Positions 17,046 through 25,020 of a stretch of DNA of 64,000 nt are shown here, piece by piece. A program made the translations under genes and the position numbers. The notes beneath the pieces were generated by a model that made no database searches, had not been told where the DNA came from, and saw only the letters and a list, made by a program, of their open reading frames with translations. Source of the DNA: AR12 sp036265915. Lineage in GTDB: Bacteria > Methylomirabilota > Methylomirabilia > Rokubacteriales > CSP1-6. Position 1 is the stretch's first letter. Every line of letters starts with the position of its first letter. Where the stretch lies: positions 1 to 64,000 of the forward strand of contig DATAOC010000043.1 in the NCBI GenBank assembly GCA_036265915.1. The letters run 5' to 3'.

Positions 17046-18023
17046 ATGAAGCGTCGCCGCTTCTTGGTGACCGCGCTCTCCGCGATCGTCGCGGCGCCGC
17101 TCGCCGTCGGGGCGGAGACGGCCCGGAAGATCGGCATCGTGTCCATGACGCCGCGCTCGCCGGCGACGGACGCGGCGTGGGACGCGCTGCTGAGCGGACT
17201 GCGCGAGCACGGCTGGGTCGAGCCGCGGACGCTCGTCATCGAGCGGCGGTATGCGGAGCTGCCGAACAACTCCGCGTACGCGGCGGCCGAGGACCTCGTT
17301 CGCTCCGGCGTCGAGGTCATCGTCGTCGCGAGCACACCGGCCGCGCTCGCGGCCAGGCAGGCGACGCGGACGATCCCGATCGTCATGACGGTGCCCTCGG
17401 ATCCCGTCGCCGTCGGCCTCGTGGCCAGCCTGGCGCGTCCCGGCGGCAACGTCACCGGCTTGAGCCTGGTCGGCCGGGAAGTCGCCGGCAAGCAGGTCCA
17501 GCTGCTGAAGGACGTGGTGCCCGGGCTGTCGTCGATCGCGGTGCTCGCGAACTCCACGAATCCCTCGCACGCGCCACGCACCAGCGAGGTGATCGCCTCC
17601 GCGCGGGCGCTCGGGCTGCGGGTCGATCCGGTGGACGCCAGCACCCGCGACGGGGTCGGCAACGCCTTTCCGATCATGATGAAGCGCGGCGTGGGCGCGG
17701 CGGTCGTGCTGCCGGATGCGCTGTACATCCGCGAGGTGAACACGGTGGTCCGGCTGGCCGCCGAGCATCGGCTGCCTGCCATCTATGGACTGCGCGAGGC
17801 GGCGCTGGCCGGCGGGCTGATGTCGTACGGACCGAACTTCGCCGACTCGTTCCGGCGCGCGGCCGGGTACGTCGACCGGATCCTGCGCGGCGCCCATCCG
17901 AGCGACCTGCCGGTCGAGCAGGCGTCGCGCTTCGAGCTGATCATCAACGTCAAGGCCGCGAAGGCGCTGGGCCTCACCATCCCGGCGTCGCTGCGGCTGC
18001 GGGCCGACGAGGTGATAGAGTGA
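17046..18023 (+). CDS. ABC_sub_bind (TrpX-like) periplasmic binding protein
   Basis: 325 residues. The N-terminus has a twin-Arg-like or Sec signal (MKRRRFLVTALSAIVAAPLAVGA). The body follows the PF04392 pattern: RKIGIVSM, GLREHGWVEPRTLVIERRYAE, then IPIVMTVPSDPVAVGLV, LARPGGNVTGLS and the C-terminal FELIINVKAAKALGLTIP. Such proteins bind small, often aromatic or amino-acid-like ligands. No permease or ATPase is adjacent, so it is an orphan, as is common for this family in soil bacteria. It begins 15 bp after the DUF1326 gene. Confidence 0.88.
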   Translation: MKRRRFLVTALSAIVAAPLAVGAETARKIGIVSMTPRSPATDAAWDALLSGLREHGWVEPRTLVIERRYAELPNNSAYAAAEDLVRSGVEVIVVASTPAALAARQATRTIPIVMTVPSDPVAVGLVASLARPGGNVTGLSLVGREVAGKQVQLLKDVVPGLSSIAVLANSTNPSHAPRTSEVIASARALGLRVDPVDASTRDGVGNAFPIMMKRGVGAAVVLPDALYIREVNTVVRLAAEHRLPAIYGLREAALAGGLMSYGPNFADSFRRAAGYVDRILRGAHPSDLPVEQASRFELIINVKAAKALGLTIPASLRLRADEVIE

Positions 18024-18045
18024 CCCGATCCTCGGGAGGCATGCC

Positions 18046-19656
18046 ATGAAGACTCGATTCGTGCTGATCGCGATCGGTCTCGTATGCGCAGCAGAGCTGT
18101 CGTCCGCATGGCCGGCGGCGGCCGGGACGGGGGATTTCGGCACGGTGAAGTTCCCGGTGTCGTGCCGGCCCGGCGTCCAGGAGCAGTTCGAGCGGGCCGT
18201 GGCCATGCTGCACTCGTTCTTCTACCCGGAGACCGTCAAGGCGTTCGAGGCCATCATTGCGGCCGACCCGGACTGTGCGATGGCGTACTGGGGACTGGCG
18301 ATCAGCCAGCGGCCGAATCCGCTCGTGCCGCCGTGGGCGGCCGACAATCTCAAGCGCGGCCTCGAGGCCATCCACAAGGGAAAGGCGCTGGCCAAAACCG
18401 AGCGCGAGCGTGACTGGCTGGCGGCGCTGGAGCAGGCGTTCGCCGGCTATGACAGCGTGCCGACGGCCACCCGCAGCGAGCGCTACGAGACGGCGATGGA
18501 GCAGCTGTCGAGGAAGTATCCGGACGACAAGGAGGCAGCCGTCTTCTACGCGCTGGCGCTGCTCGAGGCCGTCGATCACCGCGACAAGACGTACGCGCGG
18601 CAGATCAAGGCGGGCGCGATCATGGAGCCGATCGATCGCGAGCAGCCGAACCATCCCGGCCTCACGCACTACATCGTGCACGCGTATGACTTCGAGCCGC
18701 TCGCCGCCAGGGGCGTGCCGGCTGCCGACAAGTACGCGCGCGTGGCGCCGGCGGCGCCGCACGCGCAGCACATGCCCTCGCACATCTATTCCATGCTCGG
18801 CCGCTGGGAGGACTCCATCCGCTCCAACCAGGCCGCGGTGAAGAGCTCCCGCGACTACGCCGCCCGCAATTTCCCGGGCACGACGTTCTCCCAGGAGCCG
18901 CACGCGCAGGATTTCATGGCCTACGCCCACCTGCAGCTCGGCCAGGATCGCGAGGCCAAGCGCATCGTCGACGAGCTGGCGGCGATCGCGAAGTACAGCG
19001 GCGCGCGCAACTACGGACGCGATACCGGCCATGTGGCCCCGGCCGCGCGCTACGTTCTCGAGCGCTCGGCGTGGTCCGAGGCGCTCGCGCTTCCCGTACG
19101 CAGCGACCTCTACACGTACGCGCAGGCCATTCCGCGCTTCACGCGCGCCGTCGGCGCCGCGAAGCTCGGCAAGACGGACGTCGCACGCGACGAGATCGCG
19201 CAGCTGCAGGCGCTCGGCAAGGCCGCCGAGAACAGCTACTGGAGCGAGCAGGTGCACGTGCTCGTGCTCGCCGCCAGCGGCTGGGAGGCGCACGCGGCCG
19301 GTCGCCACGACGAGGCGCTCAAGCTCATGCGCGCCGCCGCCGATCTCGAGGACTCCACCGAGAAGCACGTCGCCATGGAGAACCGCCTCTACCCGATGCG
19401 CGAGATGCTCGGCGACATGCTGCTGGCGGCCGGTCAGCCGGCGCATGCGCTGGCCGCGTACGAGGCGTCCCTGCACGCGATGCCGAATCGGCTGCGCGGG
19501 TTATACGGCGCGGCGAAGGCCGCGAAGGCAGCCGGCGACTCCGCCAGGGCCCGCGAGTATTTCCAGCGGCTGGTGGCGCTCGGCGCCAAGGCCGATCCCG
19601 ATCGCGCCGAGATCAAGGAAGCCAGCGCGTTCCTCGCGACGGCGGGGCAGCGCTGA
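18046..19656 (+). CDS. Secreted TPR-type protein with conserved His clusters
   Basis: 536 residues with a signal peptide (hydrophobic 5-25, AAAGT). Helical repeats run throughout, e.g. AIIAADPDCAMAYWGLAIS, AAVFYALALLEAVD and the C-terminal HALAAYEASLHAMPNRLRGLYGAAKAAKAAGD. Two His-rich motifs, HPGLTHYIVHAYD and APHAQHMPSHIYSMLGRW, lie in the middle and look like metal ligands rather than scaffold. I recognise it only as a TPR family protein of unknown role. It is followed 11 bp later by a second exported TPR protein. Confidence 0.75.
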   Translation: MKTRFVLIAIGLVCAAELSSAWPAAAGTGDFGTVKFPVSCRPGVQEQFERAVAMLHSFFYPETVKAFEAIIAADPDCAMAYWGLAISQRPNPLVPPWAADNLKRGLEAIHKGKALAKTERERDWLAALEQAFAGYDSVPTATRSERYETAMEQLSRKYPDDKEAAVFYALALLEAVDHRDKTYARQIKAGAIMEPIDREQPNHPGLTHYIVHAYDFEPLAARGVPAADKYARVAPAAPHAQHMPSHIYSMLGRWEDSIRSNQAAVKSSRDYAARNFPGTTFSQEPHAQDFMAYAHLQLGQDREAKRIVDELAAIAKYSGARNYGRDTGHVAPAARYVLERSAWSEALALPVRSDLYTYAQAIPRFTRAVGAAKLGKTDVARDEIAQLQALGKAAENSYWSEQVHVLVLAASGWEAHAAGRHDEALKLMRAAADLEDSTEKHVAMENRLYPMREMLGDMLLAAGQPAHALAAYEASLHAMPNRLRGLYGAAKAAKAAGDSARAREYFQRLVALGAKADPDRAEIKEASAFLATAGQR

Positions 19657-19667
19657 GAGGCGGCTCC

Positions 19668-20141
19668 ATGTCGCGCGCCGTTGTCGCGCTGGTGCTGCTC
19701 GGCGTGGGCGCCTTCGCCGCAACCGCGGTCTCGGCGGATCCCTCCGAGGTGACGCCGAGCCGCGCGAGCCCGGCCTCCGACGACTACGTCCAGGGCAAGA
19801 AGGCGGTGGAGGCGAAGGACTGGCCGCGCGCCATCGAGCTGCTGTCGAGGGCCGAGGTGCAGGACGACCGCAACCCCGACCTCCAGAACTTTCTCGGCTA
19901 CGCGTATCGCAACGTCGGCCGGCTCGACGAGGCTTTCAAGCACTACGAGGCGGCCCTGCGGCTGAACCCGCGGCATCGCGGCGCGCACGAGTACATCGGC
20001 GAGGCCTACTTGCTGGTGAACAACCTGCCAAAGGCCGAGGAGCATCTGGCCGCCTTGAACGACATCTGCGTCCTGGCCTGCGAGGAGCACGAGGATCTGA
20101 AGAAGGCGATCGCCGCCTACCGCGCGCGGGCCGGACGGTGA
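19668..20141 (+). CDS. Small exported TPR protein
   Basis: 157 residues; signal peptide (MSRAVVALVLLGVGAFAATAVSA). Two to three TPR units: YVQGKKAVEAKDWPRAIELLSRA, NFLGYAYRNVGRLDEAFKHYEAAL and AHEYIGEAYLLVNNLPKAEEHL. A pair of Cys (CVLACEEHEDL) follows, as in a known small TPR family. TPRs mediate protein contacts, and the partner is unknown. Its stop overlaps the hydrolase start (GTGA), so the two TPR genes and the hydrolase form an operon. Confidence 0.78.
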   Translation: MSRAVVALVLLGVGAFAATAVSADPSEVTPSRASPASDDYVQGKKAVEAKDWPRAIELLSRAEVQDDRNPDLQNFLGYAYRNVGRLDEAFKHYEAALRLNPRHRGAHEYIGEAYLLVNNLPKAEEHLAALNDICVLACEEHEDLKKAIAAYRARAGR

Positions 20142-21169
20142 AGAGCGTTGCGATCACGGAGCACGTGGCGCGGAGCGCGCGCCACGTGACGTCCTATCTG
20201 GCCTGTGGCGCCGAGGATCGTCCGGTCATCGTCTTCGTGCACGGCTGGCCCGAGCTGTCGCTCAGCTGGCGTCACCAGCTGCCGTGCTTCGCCGCCCTCG
20301 GCTTTCGCGCCATCGCGCCCGACCTGCGCGGGTACGGCGGCTCGTCGGTGTACAAGGACCACGGCAGCTACGCGATCGAGCACGTCGTCGCCGACATGCT
20401 GGAGCTGCTCGACGCGCTCGGCACCGAGCGCGCGATCTGGGTGGGCCACGACTGGGGCAGCCCGGTCGTCTGGAGCATGGCGAGCCATCACCCCGAGCGC
20501 TGTCATGGCGTCGCGAATCTCTGCGTGCCCTATCTCGCGCAGGGCTTCACGGTCGACGCGCTCATTCCGCTCGTCGACCGCTCCGTCTATCCCGAAGCGG
20601 AGTTCCCGGCCGGGCAGTGGGACTACCAGCTCTTCTATCAGGAGAGCTTCGACACGGCGCGGCGCACGTTCGAGGCCAACGTGCGCAGCACCGTGAAGGC
20701 GCTCTTCCGCAAGGGCGATCCGCGGCGGAAGGGAGCTCCGTCGCGCACGGCCACCGTGCGCAAGGACGGCGGCTGGTTCGGGGGCGCCAGCCAGGCGCCC
20801 GACGTGCCGCTGGACGCCGACGTGCTGTCGGAGGACGAGCTGGACCGCTACGTCGCCGCGCTGGAGCGCAACGGCTTCTTCGGTCCCGACTCGTACTACA
20901 TGAACCAGGAGCCGAATGCCCGGTACGCTGCCCGCGCCCGGAACAACGGAACGCTGCAGCTGCCCGTGCTCTTCCTGCACGGCGAGTACGACTACACGTG
21001 CGAGACGGTCGCCTCGCGGCTGGCGGAGCCGATGCGGCGCGATTGCCGCGATCTCACCGAGGTCGTCGTCCGCTCCGGCCACTGGATGGCCCAGGAGCGG
21101 CCGATGGAAGTGAACGCGGCGATCGCGAAATGGCTGGCGACCGCGCTGCCGGAGCTCTGGATCGTGTGA
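20138..21169 (+). CDS. Alpha/beta hydrolase, epoxide-hydrolase-like
   Basis: 343 residues. Oxyanion-hole motif HGWPE (about 35-39), RAIAPDLRGYGGSS, nucleophile elbow GHDWGSPV with Asp as nucleophile, and catalytic His in SGHWMAQERP. The Asp nucleophile with HGWPE is diagnostic for epoxide hydrolases and related haloalkane enzymes; the Tyr-rich cap (SYYMNQEPN) fits an epoxide hydrolase. The substrate is unknown. No signal peptide. Confidence 0.86.
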   Translation: MKSVAITEHVARSARHVTSYLACGAEDRPVIVFVHGWPELSLSWRHQLPCFAALGFRAIAPDLRGYGGSSVYKDHGSYAIEHVVADMLELLDALGTERAIWVGHDWGSPVVWSMASHHPERCHGVANLCVPYLAQGFTVDALIPLVDRSVYPEAEFPAGQWDYQLFYQESFDTARRTFEANVRSTVKALFRKGDPRRKGAPSRTATVRKDGGWFGGASQAPDVPLDADVLSEDELDRYVAALERNGFFGPDSYYMNQEPNARYAARARNNGTLQLPVLFLHGEYDYTCETVASRLAEPMRRDCRDLTEVVVRSGHWMAQERPMEVNAAIAKWLATALPELWIV

Positions 21170-21173
21170 CTGT

Positions 21174-21206
21174 CGAGGGCCGGCGGCATCGCGCCGCCGG
21201 CCCTCG
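21174..21206. terminator. Bidirectional terminator hairpin
   Basis: A perfect 14-bp GC stem (21174-21187 with 21193-21206) and a 5-nt loop lie between two convergent genes ending at 21169 and 21214. No T-run on either side, but position and strength argue for transcript ends from both directions. Confidence 0.75.
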
Positions 21207-21213
21207 CACGCGC

Positions 21214-21693
21214 CTAGACGCCGACCGTCTTCCGGATGCTACCGAAGTGCTCGTCGATGTGGCTGATCAGGATGTGCGAGACGACCTGCTCCGTCGTCAT
21301 CGGCGGCATGCCGGTCAGGACGGTGCCGCTCTTCGCGAGCTGATCGTCGCTGAGGCCGCGCACGATAGCGGTGGCCTTGGCGACGCCGGCCTTGTGCAGC
21401 GCCAGCGTCTCCGACTTCGTGCAGTTCGCGAACTCCTTCGCGTGCTTGGCGTTCATCTCGTCGAGCATGGCCGGCGTGAAGTTCGGGATCGACTGCCCCG
21501 ACGCGAGCGTCTGCACGATGCCGGCGATCGGTTCGTGGGCGCCGGCCACGTGGTGGGCCGTGACGCCGACCGGCCAGCGCTCGGCCGCGGTGATCTTCTT
21601 CCAGTCGGCGTCGCTGAGCTTCTCCAGCACCGCGGTCGCCTCCTGGGCCTTGGCCTCGAATTGCTTGGCGAGCGCCTCGCTCTTTGCTCCCAT
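21214..21693 (-). CDS. DinB-like four-helix protein
   Basis: 159 residues from the ATG with GGGAGGA upstream; longer starts add an unlikely N-terminus. Pattern: an N-terminal helix (KQFEAKAQEATAVLEKLSDADWKKI), WPVGVTAHHVAGAHEPIAG with the first His ligands, and ISHIDEHFGSIRKTV at the C-terminus. This is the DinB/DfrA metal-binding fold, with His in helices 2 and 4. Members are thiol-dependent transferases or of unknown role. A GACCCT-tgg-AGGGTC inverted repeat (21725-21739) lies in its leader. Confidence 0.72.
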   Translation of the reverse strand: MGAKSEALAKQFEAKAQEATAVLEKLSDADWKKITAAERWPVGVTAHHVAGAHEPIAGIVQTLASGQSIPNFTPAMLDEMNAKHAKEFANCTKSETLALHKAGVAKATAIVRGLSDDQLAKSGTVLTGMPPMTTEQVVSHILISHIDEHFGSIRKTVGV

Positions 21694-21801
21694 TCGGTTC
21701 CTCCCCCTGAGTTCGGTGAAGTGTGACCCTTGGAGGGTCTTACGAATCATGGGAGAGTGCAATTACCTTCGAGATAGGCGGCGTGGCGCCCGCGCCGCCA
21801 G

Positions 21802-22092
21802 CTACTCGATGACCTCGGTGCGGATGACGTCGAGGGGATGATCGAGCAGCGGCGTCACCCGCTCGATGAAGCGAACGGTGTGCGGCAAGGTCGCGTGACG
21901 CTCGAACGCGGGCTCGTCCTTCCAGCGTGAGTGGACGTAGAACAGCCGTGGATCGCCCGTGGAGCGAAACGCGTTGATGGCGACGCAGCCCGGCTCGGCC
22001 CGCGTCGGCGTCACCACGTCCCGCAGCGCCGCCGCCACCGCCGTCTCGTGGCCGGCGCGCGCGTGGAACCGGGCGAAGATGTAGATCTCCAT
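21802..22092 (-). CDS. Antibiotic biosynthesis monooxygenase domain protein
   Basis: 96 residues, one ABM/YgiN-type dimeric ferredoxin-like domain: EIYIFARFHARAGHETAV, RAEPGCVAINAFRS, RLFYVHSRWKDEPAFERHATLPHT. These small enzymes oxidise quinols or related phenols without cofactor or act as heme-degrading relatives; here only the family can be given. It is divergent from DUF72 across a 38-bp gap with a shared TATA-like core. Confidence 0.85.
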   Translation of the reverse strand: MEIYIFARFHARAGHETAVAAALRDVVTPTRAEPGCVAINAFRSTGDPRLFYVHSRWKDEPAFERHATLPHTVRFIERVTPLLDHPLDVIRTEVIE

Positions 22093-22115
22093 CGGCGTAC
22101 GGTGGCCTCCCGGAG

Positions 22116-22123
22116 AGTATAGT
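22116..22123. promoter_or_regulatory. Bidirectional overlapping -10 boxes
   Basis: AGTATAGT contains TATAGT (plus, 22118-22123, 7 nt before the DUF72 ATG) and, on the other strand, TATACT (22116-22121) for the monooxygenase gene. One symmetric core may serve both genes. Confidence 0.55.
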
Positions 22124-22130
22124 TCGTGAC

Positions 22131-23189
22131 ATGCGGCCCGCTGAGGTTCGCCCCATCGTCCTCTACGAGCCGCCGAAGCGGCTGCGCACCGACTACCGCA
22201 TCGGCCTGTCGGCGTGGACCGACAAGTCGATGCTCGAGGAAGGGCACTTCTATCCGCGCAAGACCATGTCGGCGGAGGAACGGCTCTGGTGGTACTCGCG
22301 CTTCTTCGACGTGGTGGAGGTCAACAGCAGCTTCTACGCGATTCCGTCGGTGGAGACGACCACCGCGTGGGTAACGCGCACGAGCCCGAGCTTCCTCTTC
22401 AACGTCAAGGCGCTCGGCATCCTGACCGGTCACCACGGTGAGGCGTCGCGGCTGCCCGACGCGCTCCGCGTGCTGCTTCCGCGCGGGCTGCGCGGCAAGC
22501 GCGCCGGCCGGATTCCGAACGACGCATTCGGCGCCGAGGCGCGGGCCTGGGCCCTGACCGAGCTCCGCGCGGCGGTGCGGCCGCTCGCGGAGGCCGGCAA
22601 GCTCGGCTACGTCCTGTTCCAGCTGGCGCCATGGGTGAAGCGCTCGGAGGAGTCGCTGGAGTATCTGGCGTCGCTGCCCGCCCGCCTGCCCGACATGGAC
22701 GTCGCCGTCGAGTTCCGGAGCCGGTCGTGGTTCGGCCCGCACACCGACGAGACGCTGAAGTTCCTCGCCGCGCACCGGCTCACGTACGTCTGCATCGATG
22801 GCCCGCGCGGCCGCGCCACCGTGCCCTCGCTGTCGGCACTCACGTCGCCGACCGCCGTGTTCCGTCTTCACGGCCGCAACTTCAAGGGCTTTCTGGCCCA
22901 GGTCCAGGGCAAGACGCCGACCGTCGCCGAGAAGTACGACTACCTCTATCGCAAGGACGAGCTGGAGGGCATTGCGCGCACGGCCGGCGCCCTCAACGGC
23001 AAGGCGCAGCGTGTGCACATGGCGATGAACAACAACCGCGGCGATTACCCGGCCATCAACGGCATCCAGCTGAAGGAGATGCTGCTGGAGGACTGGGAGC
23101 CGCCGGACCGCGACGCCCTGCTCGAGGAGCTGAACGATCGCCGCGCGGCGGCGAAGCGCAAGAGCAAGCCGCGCTCGGCCGCCGCGTAG
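22131..23189 (+). CDS. DUF72 protein (copy 1)
   Basis: 352 residues, TIM-barrel DUF72 (YecE-like) family. Signatures: RIGLSAWTDKSML, FYPRKTMSAEERLWWYSRFFDVVEVNSSFYAIPS, GYVLFQLAPW, VAVEFRSRSWF and AMNNNRGDYPAING. The start is set by the -10-like TATAGT ending 7 nt upstream; no Shine-Dalgarno. The function of the family is unknown; the fold resembles sugar- or nucleic-acid-processing barrels. A paralog lies at 45596-46552 with the same blocks and matching tail, so one of them may be specialised. Confidence 0.88.
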   Translation: MRPAEVRPIVLYEPPKRLRTDYRIGLSAWTDKSMLEEGHFYPRKTMSAEERLWWYSRFFDVVEVNSSFYAIPSVETTTAWVTRTSPSFLFNVKALGILTGHHGEASRLPDALRVLLPRGLRGKRAGRIPNDAFGAEARAWALTELRAAVRPLAEAGKLGYVLFQLAPWVKRSEESLEYLASLPARLPDMDVAVEFRSRSWFGPHTDETLKFLAAHRLTYVCIDGPRGRATVPSLSALTSPTAVFRLHGRNFKGFLAQVQGKTPTVAEKYDYLYRKDELEGIARTAGALNGKAQRVHMAMNNNRGDYPAINGIQLKEMLLEDWEPPDRDALLEELNDRRAAAKRKSKPRSAAA

Positions 23190-23705
23190 CTAGAGGTCGA
23201 GCCGATATCCCTTGACCACGAATCCGGGCACCGGCGTGAAGTCCAGCTCCGGCGCGCGGACGTAGCCGAGGCGCTCGTACAGCCGCAGGGCGGCTCGCAT
23301 CATGTCAATGGTGTGCAGCCCGAGCCGCGCCGAGCCGGCCAGGCGAGCGCGACGCGCGCACTCGTCCATCAGTGCCCTGCCGATGCCGTGCCCCCGGCCT
23401 TCCGGCGCCACGGCGAGCAAGCGGACTTCGGGGCTGTCGGACTTCAGGGCAGCGCTCGCGTAGGCCGCCGTCGCGGGCGGAAACAGCAATACGCTTCCGA
23501 CGACGCCACCATCTCGCTCGGCGACGATCCGCTCGACTGATCCGGAGGCCTCGAGCGTCGCCAGCAGCTGCCGGCGATACATCTCCCAGATCGGCGGCGG
23601 AAGCACGGCGGCGTACTGTTCGTAGGCGGCGAGCGTGACGCGGCGCACCGCCTCGCGGTCGGTGTCCCGCGCGTCCCGGACGACAAGCTTCCCGAGCTCG
23701 CTCAT
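23190..23705 (-). CDS. GNAT family acetyltransferase
   Basis: 171 residues, one GNAT domain. The acetyl-CoA loop is VRLLAVAPEGRGHGIGRALMDECARRA, with the R/Q-x2-G-x-G/A signature as RGHGIG. LYERLGYVRAPELDF closes the fold. Substrate unknown. It ends one base after the DUF72 stop and is convergent with it, so the two may share a transcript end. Confidence 0.87.
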   Translation of the reverse strand: MSELGKLVVRDARDTDREAVRRVTLAAYEQYAAVLPPPIWEMYRRQLLATLEASGSVERIVAERDGGVVGSVLLFPPATAAYASAALKSDSPEVRLLAVAPEGRGHGIGRALMDECARRARLAGSARLGLHTIDMMRAALRLYERLGYVRAPELDFTPVPGFVVKGYRLDL

Positions 23706-23796
23706 CTCCGCTGTTTCGATCCGCCTGCGCCGGAGATGGGTTCGCCGGCTGCGTGAAGTCGCGGTGCGCGGTCAAGCGGCACGCGAACTCAAGGCG

Positions 23797-23802
23797 TAAG
23801 CT
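23797..23802 (+). promoter_or_regulatory. Putative -10 box (TAAGCT), leaderless type
   Basis: TAAGCT ends 7 nt before the ATG at 23810. No Shine-Dalgarno is present. Weaker match than the others of this class. Confidence 0.3.
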
Positions 23803-23809
23803 CGGCCAC

Positions 23810-24592
23810 ATGAGTCGACATGCCGGCCCTCCACGACCGCTCGGCGCGCCGCCGGTGCCCGAGCCGAGTTACGCGGAGCGCGCCCGGACGCTGGCCTACC
23901 TCGGCCACGTCGGGACGCTCGCCACCGTCTCGCGCCGCCATCCGGGGCACCCGTTTGCGTCGATCATGCCGTACGCCCTCGAGGCCGACGGGCGCCCGCT
24001 GTTCCTGATCAGCTCGATGGCGATGCACACGCAGAACCTCGAGGCAGACGCCCGTGCGAGCCTTCTGATCGCACAGCCCGGCTGGACGGGTGATCCGCTG
24101 GCGGCGGCGCGGCTCACGCTCATGGGCGACGCGCGGCGTGTGCCGGAGGGCGAGCGCGCCGACGCGCGGTCGGCCTATCTGGCGCGTCATGAGCGCGCGC
24201 GCTACTGGGCCGACTTCGAGGACTTTTCGCTGTGGCGCCTGGAGGTGGCGGATCTGTACTTCGTCGGCGGATTTGCCGCCATGGACTGGGTGACGGCGCA
24301 CGACTACCGGATCGCGCGGCCGGACCCCCTCGCCGACGCCGCGCCGGGCATCGTCGAGCACATGAATACGGATCACGCCGACGCGCTCGTCCTGTATGCG
24401 CGCCATTTCGCGAGCGAGCAGGCCGACGAGGCGACGATGGTCGCGATCGACCGCCTCGGCTTCAAGCTGCGCTTGCGACAGGGTGACCGCCTCTCGAGCG
24501 TCCGCATCCCGTTTCCCCACGAGGTGACGACGGCCGCTCAGAGCCGCGAGGCGCTGATCGCGATGCTTCGTCAGGCGCGCGGCGGGTCGTGA
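23810..24592 (+). CDS. HugZ-like pyridoxamine-phosphate-oxidase-fold protein
   Basis: 260 residues. An N-terminal split-barrel domain (TLATVSRRHPGHPFASIMPYA, FLISSMAMHTQNL, ARLTLMGDARRVP) is followed by a C-terminal DUF2470 domain (EHMNTDHADALVLYARHF, DRLGFKLRLRQG). This two-domain layout is that of HugZ/HutZ heme-binding and heme-degrading proteins, so heme or flavin binding is likely. No heme transport gene is nearby. Confidence 0.87.
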   Translation: MSRHAGPPRPLGAPPVPEPSYAERARTLAYLGHVGTLATVSRRHPGHPFASIMPYALEADGRPLFLISSMAMHTQNLEADARASLLIAQPGWTGDPLAAARLTLMGDARRVPEGERADARSAYLARHERARYWADFEDFSLWRLEVADLYFVGGFAAMDWVTAHDYRIARPDPLADAAPGIVEHMNTDHADALVLYARHFASEQADEATMVAIDRLGFKLRLRQGDRLSSVRIPFPHEVTTAAQSREALIAMLRQARGGS

Positions 24593-24616
24593 AGGCTGCC
24601 CCTTGAGCCCTCCACG

Positions 24617-24697
24617 CTACCGCGCGTGCATGAACAGGTAGACGATTACCAGCAGCGTCACCGGAACTCCCAGCAGCCATGCCAGAACATAGCCCAT
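24617..24697 (-). CDS. 26-residue single-span membrane microprotein
   Basis: The ATG has GGGAGGTGAC 4-5 nt upstream, the best Shine-Dalgarno of the region, and a sigma-54-like promoter further up. The product starts MGYVLAWLLGVPVT and ends with a hydrophobic run, then FMHAR; one membrane helix fills nearly the whole chain, with His and Arg at the cytoplasmic or periplasmic tail. The in-frame upstream extension to 24802 would bury the Shine-Dalgarno in coding sequence, so the short form is preferred. I recall similar 25-35 residue LLGVP-type proteins in other bacteria but no function. Confidence 0.68.
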   Translation of the reverse strand: MGYVLAWLLGVPVTLLVIVYLFMHAR

Positions 24698-24742
24698 CGC
24701 AGTCACCTCCCATCGCACTTCGCTTGTCTGATCGTTCAGCAG

Positions 24743-24758
24743 TGCAACGCGCGAGCCA
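24743..24758 (-). promoter_or_regulatory. Sigma-54-like promoter of the microprotein
   Basis: On the minus strand TGGCTCGCGCGTTGCA matches the consensus at 11 of 12 positions with GG-N10-GC spacing. The GC lies 47 nt before the ATG at 24697. Confidence 0.62.
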
Positions 24759-24770
24759 GCAGTCTGTCGC

Positions 24771-24786
24771 TGGCACGGGCGTTGCG
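24771..24786 (+). promoter_or_regulatory. Sigma-54-like promoter of the first CsbD gene
   Basis: TGGCACGGGCGTTGCG has the perfect -24 box TGGCACG and -12 box TTGC with GG-N10-GC spacing, 11 of 12 fixed positions. The start codon is 28 nt after the GC. It is back to back with the site at 24743-24758, so one activator could drive both genes. Confidence 0.68.
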
Positions 24787-24813
24787 GACTGACGGCTTGC
24801 AAGGAGGGCCGTC

Positions 24814-25017
24814 ATGAACAAGGACGAGCTCGAAGGCAAGGTGGAGCGGGCGAAAGGCTACGTGAAGGAGAAGGTCGGCAAGGCCACGGACGATCCGGAT
24901 CTCGAGGCCGAAGGCGCGGGTCAGCGCGACGCCGGCGCCGTCCAGGAGAACGTCGGCAAGGCGCGTCGCAAGGTTGGCGACGCCGTGAAGAAGCTCGGCG
25001 ACGCCATCAAGGACTAG
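24814..25017 (+). CDS. CsbD family stress protein (copy 1)
   Basis: 67 residues, with AAGGAGGG before the ATG. Charged, Lys/Glu/Ala-rich helical protein: MNKDELEGKVERAKGYVKEK, then DPDLEAEG and a Lys/Asp/Gly-rich tail that forms amphipathic helix. CsbD/YjbJ proteins are small, abundant, stress-induced proteins of unknown mechanism. A second copy lies at 42218-42427. It ends 3 bp before the convergent MFS gene. Confidence 0.9.
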   Translation: MNKDELEGKVERAKGYVKEKVGKATDDPDLEAEGAGQRDAGAVQENVGKARRKVGDAVKKLGDAIKD

Positions 25018-25020
25018 TCA

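Noticed and set aside
15714..18206. 830-codon antisense frame
   Set aside because: Spans four sense genes; Arg/His-rich shadow.
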